From: Paracoccaceae bacterium
Lineage (GTDB): Bacteria; Pseudomonadota; Alphaproteobacteria; Rhodobacterales; Rhodobacteraceae
DNA length: 6,102 bases
NCBI GenBank assembly: GCA_024304875.1
Contig: JAMWZF010000190.1
Location: 1 to 6,102 of the forward strand
Reading direction: 5' to 3'
Shown: positions 1 through 5,704 of the stretch, piece after piece
Numbering within the stretch: position 1 is the stretch's first letter
Layout: each line of letters opens with the position of its first letter
Notes under the pieces: model-generated
What the model was told of the DNA's origin: nothing
Databases searched by the model: none
What the model saw: only the letters and a program-made list of their open reading frames with translations
Program-made: the position numbers and the translations under genes

Positions 1-445
1 CGGCTGCCAGCTGGTGGCCAGCTGCGACATGGCCGTCGCGGCGGAAGGCACTCGATTCGGAGTGAACGGCGTGAACATCGGCCTGTTCTGCTCGACCCCG
101 ATGGTGGCGCTGACCCGCGCCGTGCCCGCCAAGCGCGCCTTCGAGATGCTGACCACCGGCCGGCTGATCGAGGCCGAGGAGGCCCGCGAGATCGGGCTGG
201 TCAACCGGGTTGTGCCCGAGGCCGAGCTCGAGGCCGCCGCGACAGAGCTCGCCGAGAGGGTGGCGGGCAAGCTGTCCTCGGCGGTCCGCATCGGGAAGTC
301 GCTGTTCTACGATCAGGCCGAGGTCGGCGAGGCCGCGGCCTACGAAATGGCCGGCGCCGCGATGGTCGAGAACATGCTGATGCGCGATACCGACGAGGGG
401 ATCGACGCCTTCCTGACCAAGCGCAAGCCCGACTGGTCCGGTTGA
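1..445 (+). CDS. Crotonase-superfamily protein, ECHDC3-like (3' part only)
   Basis: This is the C-terminal part of an enoyl-CoA hydratase/isomerase-fold protein. The reading frame is open from base 2 and ends at TGA 443-445, giving about 147 residues; the start lies outside the window. The frame before the internal GTG at 14 already reads GCQLVASCD, a typical crotonase oxyanion-hole/core segment, so the gene does not begin at that GTG. Other recognisable blocks are FGVNGVNIGLFCSTP, the helix AFEMLTTGRLIEAEEA, GLVNRVVPEAEL, and the C-terminal EGIDAFLTKRKPDW. The GVN-GLFCSTP block and the KRKPxW ending match what I recall of the animal ECHDC3 branch and its bacterial relatives. In classical hydratases the two catalytic glutamates (rat Glu144 and Glu164) lie 20 residues apart. 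Here those positions are Gln (codon 8-10) and Gly (codon 68-70), so ordinary hydratase activity is doubtful. The superfamily call is firm; substrate and reaction are unknown. The gene converges on the usg gene. Confidence 0.9.
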   Translation, partial: GCQLVASCDMAVAAEGTRFGVNGVNIGLFCSTPMVALTRAVPAKRAFEMLTTGRLIEAEEAREIGLVNRVVPEAELEAAATELAERVAGKLSSAVRIGKSLFYDQAEVGEAAAYEMAGAAMVENMLMRDTDEGIDAFLTKRKPDWSG

Positions 446-470
446 GGCGTCTCCTGCCCGCCGCCCCTCA
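443..470. terminator. Possible short hairpin between convergent stop codons
   Basis: The gap between the crotonase stop and the usg stop is only 22 bp. TGAGG at 443-447 is the exact complement of CCTCA at 466-470, so the two stop codons sit in opposite arms of a potential 5-bp stem with an 18-nt GC-rich loop. A symmetric stem at convergent gene ends could serve both transcripts. The stem is short, the loop long, and there is no U-tract on either side, so this is a weak call. Confidence 0.22.
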
Positions 471-731
471 GTGGTAGGTGAATTCGCCCACGACCTGCCG
501 CCACTCGCCCGGCCCGATCAGCTGGCGATGCGTGTAGCGGACGGAATGCAGCGGCCCCTCGATCTCGTCCTGCCAGAACTCGATGAAGCGGAAGAGCCTT
601 TCGTGGTCCGGGGCGAGGTCGTAATCCTGCCAGATGAAGGTGTTGAGGACTGCCGGATGGTCCGGCATCCGGTAGAACATCTCGGCCGTCGTCAGTCCGT
701 AGCCCCGCAGCATCAGTTCGGTTTCGGTCAT
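468..731 (-). CDS. usg: Usg family protein
   Basis: This 87-residue protein belongs to the Usg family, small soluble proteins named from a gene next to the tryptophan biosynthesis genes in Caulobacter. The biochemical role of the family is unknown to me. The family-typical blocks are present in order: GYGLTTAEMFYRMPDHP (about residues 10-26), then FIWQDYDLAPDHE (about 32-44), then FIEFWQDEIEGPLHSVRYTHRQLI. The protein is rich in aromatic and acidic residues, with no signal peptide or membrane segment. Length agrees with the family. The ATG (complement of 729-731) is preceded by AGAAGGG about 9 nt upstream, a good ribosome binding site that supports the start. Here the gene is not near trp genes: it lies between the crotonase gene (convergent) and gyrA (divergent). 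A gene-specific function cannot be given. Confidence 0.88.
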   Translation of the reverse strand: MTETELMLRGYGLTTAEMFYRMPDHPAVLNTFIWQDYDLAPDHERLFRFIEFWQDEIEGPLHSVRYTHRQLIGPGEWRQVVGEFTYH

Positions 732-763
732 TGTCTCATGCCCTTCTTGTGCCCATATGTGAA

Positions 764-792
764 AATCGGAGCATGACTGGACTAAAAGTCAA
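764..792 (-). promoter_or_regulatory. Candidate promoter for the usg gene
   Basis: On the minus strand TTGACT (complement of 787-792) is a 5/6 match to the housekeeping -35 consensus. At 16-17 nt spacing the -10 region reads TCCGAT or CCGATT, a poor match. The sequence between 761 and 803 is clearly AT-richer than its surroundings, as expected for a promoter. It would give a leader of roughly 25 nt ahead of the usg ATG. The weak -10 keeps confidence low. Confidence 0.33.
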
Positions 793-851
793 TAAAAACA
801 ATGTGGTATCACTTCTCCCTGGTGGCTGCTGACAACCGGGGCCAGCACGCA

Positions 852-881
852 TTGCACCCCAGCCTTGGTCTCTGGTATAGT
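852..881 (+). promoter_or_regulatory. Extended -10 promoter for gyrA
   Basis: TTGCAC at 852-857 is separated by 18 nt from TATAGT at 876-881. TATAGT matches the -10 consensus at 5 of 6 positions, and it is preceded by TGG at 873-875, giving the TGn extended -10 element, which can offset a modest -35. Transcription would start near 888, leaving a leader of about 48 nt before the gyrA start at 936. A second TATAGC lies at 895-900 but has no usable -35 at the right distance. Confidence 0.6.
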
Positions 882-900
882 CCGGCCAACAAGATATAGC

Positions 901-914
901 GCCCCCCACGGGGC
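901..914 (+). promoter_or_regulatory. Small GC hairpin in the gyrA leader
   Basis: GCCCC at 901-905 pairs perfectly with GGGGC at 910-914 around the 4-nt loop CCAC. It lies in the predicted leader, 10 nt before the weak Shine-Dalgarno-like AGGCGA (925-930). It could influence ribosome loading on gyrA, or it may be a chance product of high GC content. No U-tract follows, so it does not look like an attenuator terminator. Confidence 0.3.
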
Positions 915-935
915 CCAGCGGAACAGGCGACCCCA

Positions 936-3689
936 GTGAGCGACGACCAAGAACCCCCTGAAAACGCTGACGATTCCGGCGCCCCGGTTCCGGCCCCGCA
1001 CGACGGGCCGACAATCGACATCGCCGACGAGATGAAGACGGCCTACCTCGACTACGCGATGAGCGTGATCGTCAGCCGGGCGATTCCCGATCTGCGCGAC
1101 GGGTTGAAACCTGTGCACCGCAGAATCCTCTTCGCCATGCACGACACCGGCAACACCCACGACAAGCCCTACCGCAAGTCCGCGCGCCCCGTCGGCGACA
1201 CCATGGGCAAGTACCACCCCCACGGCGACGGCGCGATCTACGACGCGCTGGTGCGGATGGCGCAGGACTTCTCCATGTCCCTGCCCCTGCTCGACGGGCA
1301 GGGCAACTTCGGCTCGATGGACGGCGACAAGGCCGCGGCCATGCGCTACACCGAGGTCCGGATGGAGAAGGTCGCGCTGGCGCTGCTGGACGACATCGAC
1401 AAGGACACCGTCGACTTCCAGGACAACTACGACGGCAAGGATCGCGAACCCACGGTCCTGCCGGCCAAGTTCCCCAACATGCTGGTCAACGGCGCGGGCG
1501 GCATCGCCGTCGGCATGGCGACCAACATCCCGCCCCACAACCTCGGCGAGGTGATCGACGCCACGCTGGCCCTGATCGAGGACCCCGACCTGTCGTCCGA
1601 GGCGCTGATCGACTACGTCCCGGGTCCCGACTTCCCCACCGGCGGCATCATGCTCGGCCGCTCCGGCGCGCGGAAGGCCTACCTCGAAGGGCGCGGCAGC
1701 GTGATCGTACGGGCCAAGACCCGGGTCGAGGAGCTGCGCCAGGGCCGCTACGCCATCGTCATCGACGAGATCCCCTACCAGGTGAACAAGGCGGCGATGA
1801 TCGACCGCATCGCCGAGGCCGCCCGCGAGAAGCGGATCGAGGGCATCGCCCACGTGCAGGACGAATCCGACCGGCACGGTGTGCGCGTGGTGATCGAGCT
1901 GAAACGCGACGCGACCGCCGAGGTCGTCCTCAACCAGCTCTTCCGCTTCACCCCGATGCAGACCCACTTCGGCTGCAACATGCTGGCGCTCAACGGCGGC
2001 AAGCCCGAGACGCTGACGCTCCGCCGGTTCCTGACCGCCTTCCTCGACTTCCGCGAGGATGTCGTCGTCCGTCGCACGGCCTTCGAACTGCGCAAGGCCC
2101 GCGACCGGGCACACGTCCTTTGCGGCCTGGCCGTCGCCGTGTCCAACGTGGACGAGGTGGTCGCCACCATCCGCGCCTCCGCCGACGCCGCAGAGGCGCG
2201 CGAGAAGCTGATGGAGCGCCGCTGGCCGGCCGCGGAGATCGCCCCCTTCATCCGGCTGATCGACGATCCGACCCACACGATGAACGAGGACGGGACCTAC
2301 AACCTGTCCGAGACCCAGGCCCGCGCCATCCTCGAGCTGCGCCTCCAGCGCCTCACCCAGCTCGGCGTCAAGGAAGTGACGGACGAACTGGAAGAGCTGG
2401 CCGGCAAGATCAAGGAATACCTCGAGATCCTGGGGTCCCGCGAGCGCATCCTCGGCATCATCTCCTCCGAGCTGACCGAGATCCGCGACGCCTATGCCGT
2501 CCCCCGCCGCACCGAGATCGTCGACTGGTCGGGCGACATGGAGGACGAGGACCTGATCGAGCGCGAGGACATGGTGGTGACCGTCACCCAGGGCGGCTAC
2601 ATCAAGCGCACGGCCCTCGCCGACTTCCGCAGCCAGAAGCGCGGCGGCAAGGGTCTCTCGGGCGGCAGCCTGAAAGAGGACGACGTCGTCACCACCCTCT
2701 TCGTGGCCAACACCCACACCCAGTTGCTGGTCTTCACCACCGACGGGATGGTCTACAAGCTCAAGACCTGGCGCCTGCCCCTCGGAGGGCGGACGTCCAA
2801 GGGCAAGGCGATCGTCAACATCCTGCCGATCCCCTCGGGCGTCTCCATCGCCGCCATCATGCCGGTGGACCGGGACGAAGACGAATGGGACGACCTGCAG
2901 ATCATCTTCGCCACCGACAAGGGCACCGTGCGGCGCAACCGCCTGTCCGACTTCACCAATGTCATGCGCAACGGCAAGATCGCGATGAAGTTCGAGGACG
3001 AGAACGCGGGCATGTCCCTGATCAACGCCCGCATCTGTTCCGAGGATGACGACGTGATGCTGGTCACGGATTCGGGCCGTGCGATCCGCTTCCCGACCAC
3101 GGACGTGCGCGTCTTCAACTCCCGCGCCTCGGTCGGCGTGCGCGGAATCAAGCTGAACAACGGCGACAAGGTCGTCTCGATGTCCGTCATTCGCCACTTC
3201 GAGGCGAGTTCCGAGGAACGGGCGGCCTACCTCAAGATGCGCCGCGCCATGGCCGGCCTCACGGACGAGGCCGAGACGGACGAGGACGAAGAGGCCGTGA
3301 CACCGGGCGAGCTTTCTCCCGAGCGCTATGCCGAGATGTCGGCGGCCGAGAACCTGATCCTGACCATCACCGCCAAGGGCTCGGGCAAGCTGACCTCGAG
3401 CCAGGACTACCCGGTGCGCGGGCGCGGCGGCCTCGGCGTCACGGCGTGGACCAAGGCGATGGCCTCGGGCAAGATCGTCGCCTCCTTCCCGGTCGACTCC
3501 GACGACCAGATCATGCTCGTCACCAACACCGGCCAGTCGATCCGGGTGCCGGTGGATGGCATTTCCTTCCGGTCGCGCAGTGCCGGCGGCGTCAAGGTGT
3601 TCAACACCGCCAAGGGCGAGGAAGTGGTCAGCGTCGCCTGGATCGCCGACCAGGGCGACGACGACGGAGCCGAGCCCGAACAGGACTGA
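936..3689 (+). CDS. gyrA: DNA gyrase subunit A
   Basis: This is the A subunit of the type IIA topoisomerase that introduces negative supercoils using ATP; it works as A2B2 with GyrB, which is not in the window. It has 917 residues, longer than the 875 of E. coli. The GTG start is the only plausible one: an in-frame TAG lies at 897-899 and the next in-frame ATG is residue 33, inside the conserved region. AGGCGA at 925-930 is a weak Shine-Dalgarno. The catalytic Arg-Tyr pair is R137-Y138 (AAAMRYTEVRM). The quinolone-resistance region reads HPHGDGAIYD at 94-103, with Gly99 at the E. coli Ser83 position and Asp103 at the Asp87 position. The GyrA box is QKRGGKG at 567-573, which separates true gyrase A from ParC. 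The C-terminal beta-pinwheel is interrupted by a hydrophilic, acidic insertion (about 753-802), and the protein ends in an acidic tail (about 906-917). gyrA appears to be monocistronic. Confidence 0.98.
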   Translation: MSDDQEPPENADDSGAPVPAPHDGPTIDIADEMKTAYLDYAMSVIVSRAIPDLRDGLKPVHRRILFAMHDTGNTHDKPYRKSARPVGDTMGKYHPHGDGAIYDALVRMAQDFSMSLPLLDGQGNFGSMDGDKAAAMRYTEVRMEKVALALLDDIDKDTVDFQDNYDGKDREPTVLPAKFPNMLVNGAGGIAVGMATNIPPHNLGEVIDATLALIEDPDLSSEALIDYVPGPDFPTGGIMLGRSGARKAYLEGRGSVIVRAKTRVEELRQGRYAIVIDEIPYQVNKAAMIDRIAEAAREKRIEGIAHVQDESDRHGVRVVIELKRDATAEVVLNQLFRFTPMQTHFGCNMLALNGGKPETLTLRRFLTAFLDFREDVVVRRTAFELRKARDRAHVLCGLAVAVSNVDEVVATIRASADAAEAREKLMERRWPAAEIAPFIRLIDDPTHTMNEDGTYNLSETQARAILELRLQRLTQLGVKEVTDELEELAGKIKEYLEILGSRERILGIISSELTEIRDAYAVPRRTEIVDWSGDMEDEDLIEREDMVVTVTQGGYIKRTALADFRSQKRGGKGLSGGSLKEDDVVTTLFVANTHTQLLVFTTDGMVYKLKTWRLPLGGRTSKGKAIVNILPIPSGVSIAAIMPVDRDEDEWDDLQIIFATDKGTVRRNRLSDFTNVMRNGKIAMKFEDENAGMSLINARICSEDDDVMLVTDSGRAIRFPTTDVRVFNSRASVGVRGIKLNNGDKVVSMSVIRHFEASSEERAAYLKMRRAMAGLTDEAETDEDEEAVTPGELSPERYAEMSAAENLILTITAKGSGKLTSSQDYPVRGRGGLGVTAWTKAMASGKIVASFPVDSDDQIMLVTNTGQSIRVPVDGISFRSRSAGGVKVFNTAKGEEVVSVAWIADQGDDDGAEPEQD

Positions 3690-3722
3690 CCCGGACCGGG
3701 CCGTCGGCGCTCTGTCGCCGAT

Positions 3723-3741
3723 GGCGCCGGCCTCCGGCGCC
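3723..3741 (+). terminator. GC hairpin downstream of gyrA
   Basis: GGCGCCGG at 3723-3730 and CCGGCGCC at 3734-3741 form a perfect 8-bp, all-GC stem with a 3-nt loop, starting 34 bp after the gyrA stop. A weaker stem precedes it (CGGCG 3705-3709 with CGCCG 3716-3720, 6-nt loop). The downstream sequence has only scattered T residues (CGGGGTTGTCT), so it is not a textbook intrinsic terminator. It may end transcription without a U-tract, protect the 3' end, or act with Rho. Confidence 0.5.
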
Positions 3742-3766
3742 CGGGGTTGTCTCGCTGGACCCGAGC

Positions 3767-3795
3767 TTGCACTGACCTATCGTCAAAGATGTATT
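3767..3795 (+). promoter_or_regulatory. Candidate promoter for the LysR-type regulator
   Basis: TTGCAC at 3767-3772 is followed after 17 nt by TGTATT at 3790-3795, a 4/6 match to the -10 consensus. This -35 hexamer is identical to the one proposed for gyrA. The start would lie near 3802, giving a leader of about 93 nt. It sits downstream of the gyrA hairpin, as expected for a separate transcription unit, but the match is only moderate. Confidence 0.35.
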
Positions 3796-3862
3796 CGGCT
3801 TACCTGTTTGGCGGTCGGCCCGGCCCGCCCTGCCCTGTTTCAACTCTGCACTGGCACAAGTT

Positions 3863-3873
3863 TCCACGGTGGA
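3863..3873. repeat. Short inverted repeat ahead of the lysR-type gene
   Basis: TCCAC at 3863-3867 and GTGGA at 3869-3873 form a perfect inverted repeat around a single central G, 21 bp before the proposed ATG. A dyad here could be an autoregulatory operator. It is shorter than the usual T-N11-A LysR box and may be chance. Confidence 0.25.
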
Positions 3874-3894
3874 TGGCATCGAACGGTGGTGACG

Positions 3895-4767
3895 ATGGAC
3901 AGCTGGGACGACCTGAGATTCCTTCTTGCCGTATCCCGGGCCGGTTCGATGACCGGCGCCGCCGCTCTGCTGCATACATCTGTTGCGACCGTGTCCCGAC
4001 GGCTTGACAGGATAGCGACGCGCATGGGCGCCGCCCCCTTCGTCAGGACAGCGGACGGCTGGGCGCCCAGCACCGCAGTGGCCGGTCTGATCGAACTGGC
4101 GATGACCTTCGAGGGCAACCTCAAGCGCGAGATCAACGCAATGGCCCCCGCGGACGAGCGGGCCCCTGTCGATCTTCGGATCGGCTGCACGCCCACCGTC
4201 CTGATGAGCGTCCTGATCCCGGGCCTCTGCCTGCGCGGGACGGACATGGAGCATATCCACTACGAATTCGGCGAGCGCGTCTTCGGAGAGGGACTGGGCG
4301 ATTGCGACGTTCTCGTCTCGCACGGTGCCCTCAGGACAGGACGGGTGCTGACCCGCAGGGTCTCGGACGTTCAGTTCGCGATCTTCGGCCCACCGGACGC
4401 GCAGACCTCCGGCAACTGGGTCGGTCTGACCGAGCGGCACGACGCATTGGGAGTGATGCAGCTCGGCTTCGAGACATTCGAAAAACCGCCGGTCCTGCGG
4501 GCCGACAACCTGATCGCCTTGTCGCGTATCATGGTCGAAACCGGGCTCCCCGGGCCGCTCCCACGGATGTTCGCCTGCCGTCTGGAGGGGATGTCGCCGA
4601 TCGGGACCGCGCAGGTCCATTCCGAAGTCTGGATGTCCTACCATGAGAGCCGGCGCGGCGACCCGGCCATCGATGCCACGCTTGCCTGGATCGAGTCCTG
4701 TTTCGCCGAGGCAGCCAGAATATCTGCTGTCGTATCGGAATTGCATGACCTGCGGCCCACAAAGTAG
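3895..4767 (+). CDS. LysR-type transcriptional regulator
   Basis: This 290-residue cytoplasmic DNA-binding regulator belongs to the LysR family, in the group whose proteins begin with M-D-x-W-D-D-L-R-F. The N-terminal winged helix-turn-helix covers about residues 4-62. Key landmarks are AGSMTGAAALLHTSVATVSRRLDRI (17-40), with the recognition helix around 29-37, followed by FVRTADGWAPSTA in the wing. A linker helix follows (about 62-84), and from about 92 (VDLRIGCT) the effector-binding domain begins. The C-terminal block MSYHESRRGDPAIDATLAWIES (ending about residue 266) resembles the closing part of this group. The frame is open back into gyrA, but the ATG at 3895 places the DNA-binding domain at the very N-terminus as is usual, with GGTGG just upstream as a weak ribosome site; GTG at 3886 or 3889 are alternatives. 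The effector and targets are unknown. The gene may regulate itself and the barrel gene that follows. Confidence 0.9.
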   Translation: MDSWDDLRFLLAVSRAGSMTGAAALLHTSVATVSRRLDRIATRMGAAPFVRTADGWAPSTAVAGLIELAMTFEGNLKREINAMAPADERAPVDLRIGCTPTVLMSVLIPGLCLRGTDMEHIHYEFGERVFGEGLGDCDVLVSHGALRTGRVLTRRVSDVQFAIFGPPDAQTSGNWVGLTERHDALGVMQLGFETFEKPPVLRADNLIALSRIMVETGLPGPLPRMFACRLEGMSPIGTAQVHSEVWMSYHESRRGDPAIDATLAWIESCFAEAARISAVVSELHDLRPTK

Positions 4768-4889
4768 CCGAAGAAACGCAATTGTAGGAAACCGGCGCAC
4801 CACGGCAGTTTTCCGCTTCTTGCAGATCGTTTCGTCCTGTACACGGGAACCGAGGCCAAAGAACCTCTCGAGCAGAAAAGCAGGATACC

Positions 4890-5639
4890 ATGTTGATACC
4901 AAAATACGGCGCTGTCGTTGCGCTTTGTCTCACGCCCTTCGCCGCAACCGCGCAAAGCCTGACCGGCGGGGAAGTTTCATTGGGATATTCGGCACTTACC
5001 GATTCCGATCTCGAAACCGAGGGCGTTCGCCTCGACGGGTCCGTCGAAATGGCGCTGTCCCGGGAATTCGCTGTCCAATTCGATCTGGGCTACACGGAAG
5101 GCGATCTCTTCGGCCTCTCCGGCGATACGACCACCTATGCGATCCACGCCGTCTACCATGCCAACGAGCAGGCATCGTTCGGCTATTACATCGGGCGGGA
5201 AAACTCGGACGCAGGCGACTCGAACTATTTCGGCGTCGAAGGCGGATACGAAAAGGATGCGCTTCAGTTCGCGGGTTATTTCGGGGTGAACCGGGCCGAT
5301 GCCTACTTCGGTACGGCCGTCGGAGACGTCGAAGTTGATGCCACCCAATACGGTCTTGGAATGACCTACCAACTGGCTGGCGGTGCCGTCCTAGGGGCGA
5401 ATTTCGACAATACGCGCCTGACCGATCAGTTCCAACTGACCAGATACGGCATCGGGGCGGGCTTCGAGGTCACCGAACAGGTGCTGATCGAGGCCGAAGT
5501 CGGCAAGCTCGACGCAGAATTGGCCGGCTTTGGCGCGGACGAAACCTACGCCAGCGTCAGCGCCACCTTCAATTTCGGCGCAGGTCGGGGCGCCACCTTC
5601 GACCGCCGGGATCCGATCGGACAGTTCGGCGGTTTCTGA
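4890..5639 (+). CDS. Predicted secreted outer-membrane beta-barrel protein (porin-like)
   Basis: This 249-residue protein has a Sec signal peptide: Lys5, a hydrophobic core at about 8-19, and ATA|Q as the likely cleavage site after residue 21. The mature part shows alternating hydrophobic/polar segments with aromatic ends, at about 27-35, 44-56, 59-69, 80-90, 94-104, 112-120, 124-133, 148-160, 164-174, 182-192, 196-205 and 217-229. These suggest a 12-strand barrel with acidic loops. It is Gly-, Asp/Glu- and Tyr/Phe-rich, and the only Cys is in the signal peptide. The last strand YASVSATFNF resembles an outer-membrane assembly signal, but a 20-residue tail follows and itself ends QFGGF. The start ATG has AGGA four nt upstream (4882-4885). 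Codon use is less strictly GC-biased than in gyrA. No named family is recognised; a channel, porin-like or surface role is inference. Confidence 0.72.
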   Translation: MLIPKYGAVVALCLTPFAATAQSLTGGEVSLGYSALTDSDLETEGVRLDGSVEMALSREFAVQFDLGYTEGDLFGLSGDTTTYAIHAVYHANEQASFGYYIGRENSDAGDSNYFGVEGGYEKDALQFAGYFGVNRADAYFGTAVGDVEVDATQYGLGMTYQLAGGAVLGANFDNTRLTDQFQLTRYGIGAGFEVTEQVLIEAEVGKLDAELAGFGADETYASVSATFNFGAGRGATFDRRDPIGQFGGF

Positions 5640-5644
5640 CGAAC

Positions 5645-5670
5645 GGGGGCGGCGCCGCCGCGCTGCCCCT
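5645..5670 (+). terminator. Terminator-like hairpin after the barrel gene
   Basis: Bases 5645-5655 pair with 5660-5670 as an 11-bp stem (nine Watson-Crick pairs and two G-U pairs, 5645/5670 and 5651/5664) around the loop CGCC. It begins 6 nt after the barrel gene's stop and is followed by a pyrimidine run (TCCCTTT at 5671-5677). This is the strongest intrinsic-terminator candidate in the window and separates the barrel gene from trmFO. Confidence 0.65.
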
Positions 5671-5704
5671 TCCCTTTCGTCCGGTCCATTTGTAGACCGC
5701 AGCC

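Noticed and set aside
471..776. A 101-codon plus-strand frame antisense to the usg gene
   Set aside because: The minus-strand product is a clear Usg-family match with a good ribosome site; the opposite frame shows nothing recognisable.
804..813. Near-palindrome GTGGTATCAC in the usg-gyrA intergenic region
   Set aside because: Only 4 of 5 base pairs match, it is short, and there is no second copy, so an operator cannot be supported.
895..900. Second -10-like TATAGC before gyrA
   Set aside because: The hexamer 17 nt upstream (CTGGTA) is not a -35, and the extended -10 promoter just upstream is clearly better.
2120..3049. A 309-codon plus-strand frame inside gyrA
   Set aside because: The product is an Arg/His/Gly/Pro-rich low-complexity string typical of an out-of-frame reading of GC-rich coding DNA.
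789..3197. An 802-codon open frame on the minus strand, antisense to gyrA
   Set aside because: Its codons are exactly register-aligned with gyrA codons, so it stays open because gyrA avoids TTA, CTA and TCA codons in this GC-rich genome. The product is rich in Val, Gly, Asp and His with no recognisable domain, while gyrA explains the sequence fully.
3556..3894. Upstream extension of the LysR-type gene to an in-frame start inside gyrA
   Set aside because: The extra 113 residues have no family counterpart and would overlap gyrA by over 130 bp. The DNA-binding domain begins at the ATG at 3895, as normal for the family.
4787..4814. Imperfect dyad GGAAA/TTTCC with inner CCG/CGG after the LysR-type gene, and a GGAAAC that resembles an ECF sigma -35
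   Set aside because: The stem is bulged and the T-run lies within the stem rather than after it. No matching -10 element is found at ECF spacing. It was left out as either terminator or promoter.
3628..4902. A 424-codon minus-strand frame over the LysR-type gene
   Set aside because: It is the antisense shadow of the regulator, with no domain and no ribosome binding site, and it covers the gyrA end and two intergenic regions.
4643..5338. A 231-codon plus-strand frame overlapping the barrel gene
   Set aside because: It is strongly Arg-rich, crosses the regulator stop and the intergenic gap, and has no family features; the frame starting at 4890 has a signal peptide and strand pattern instead.
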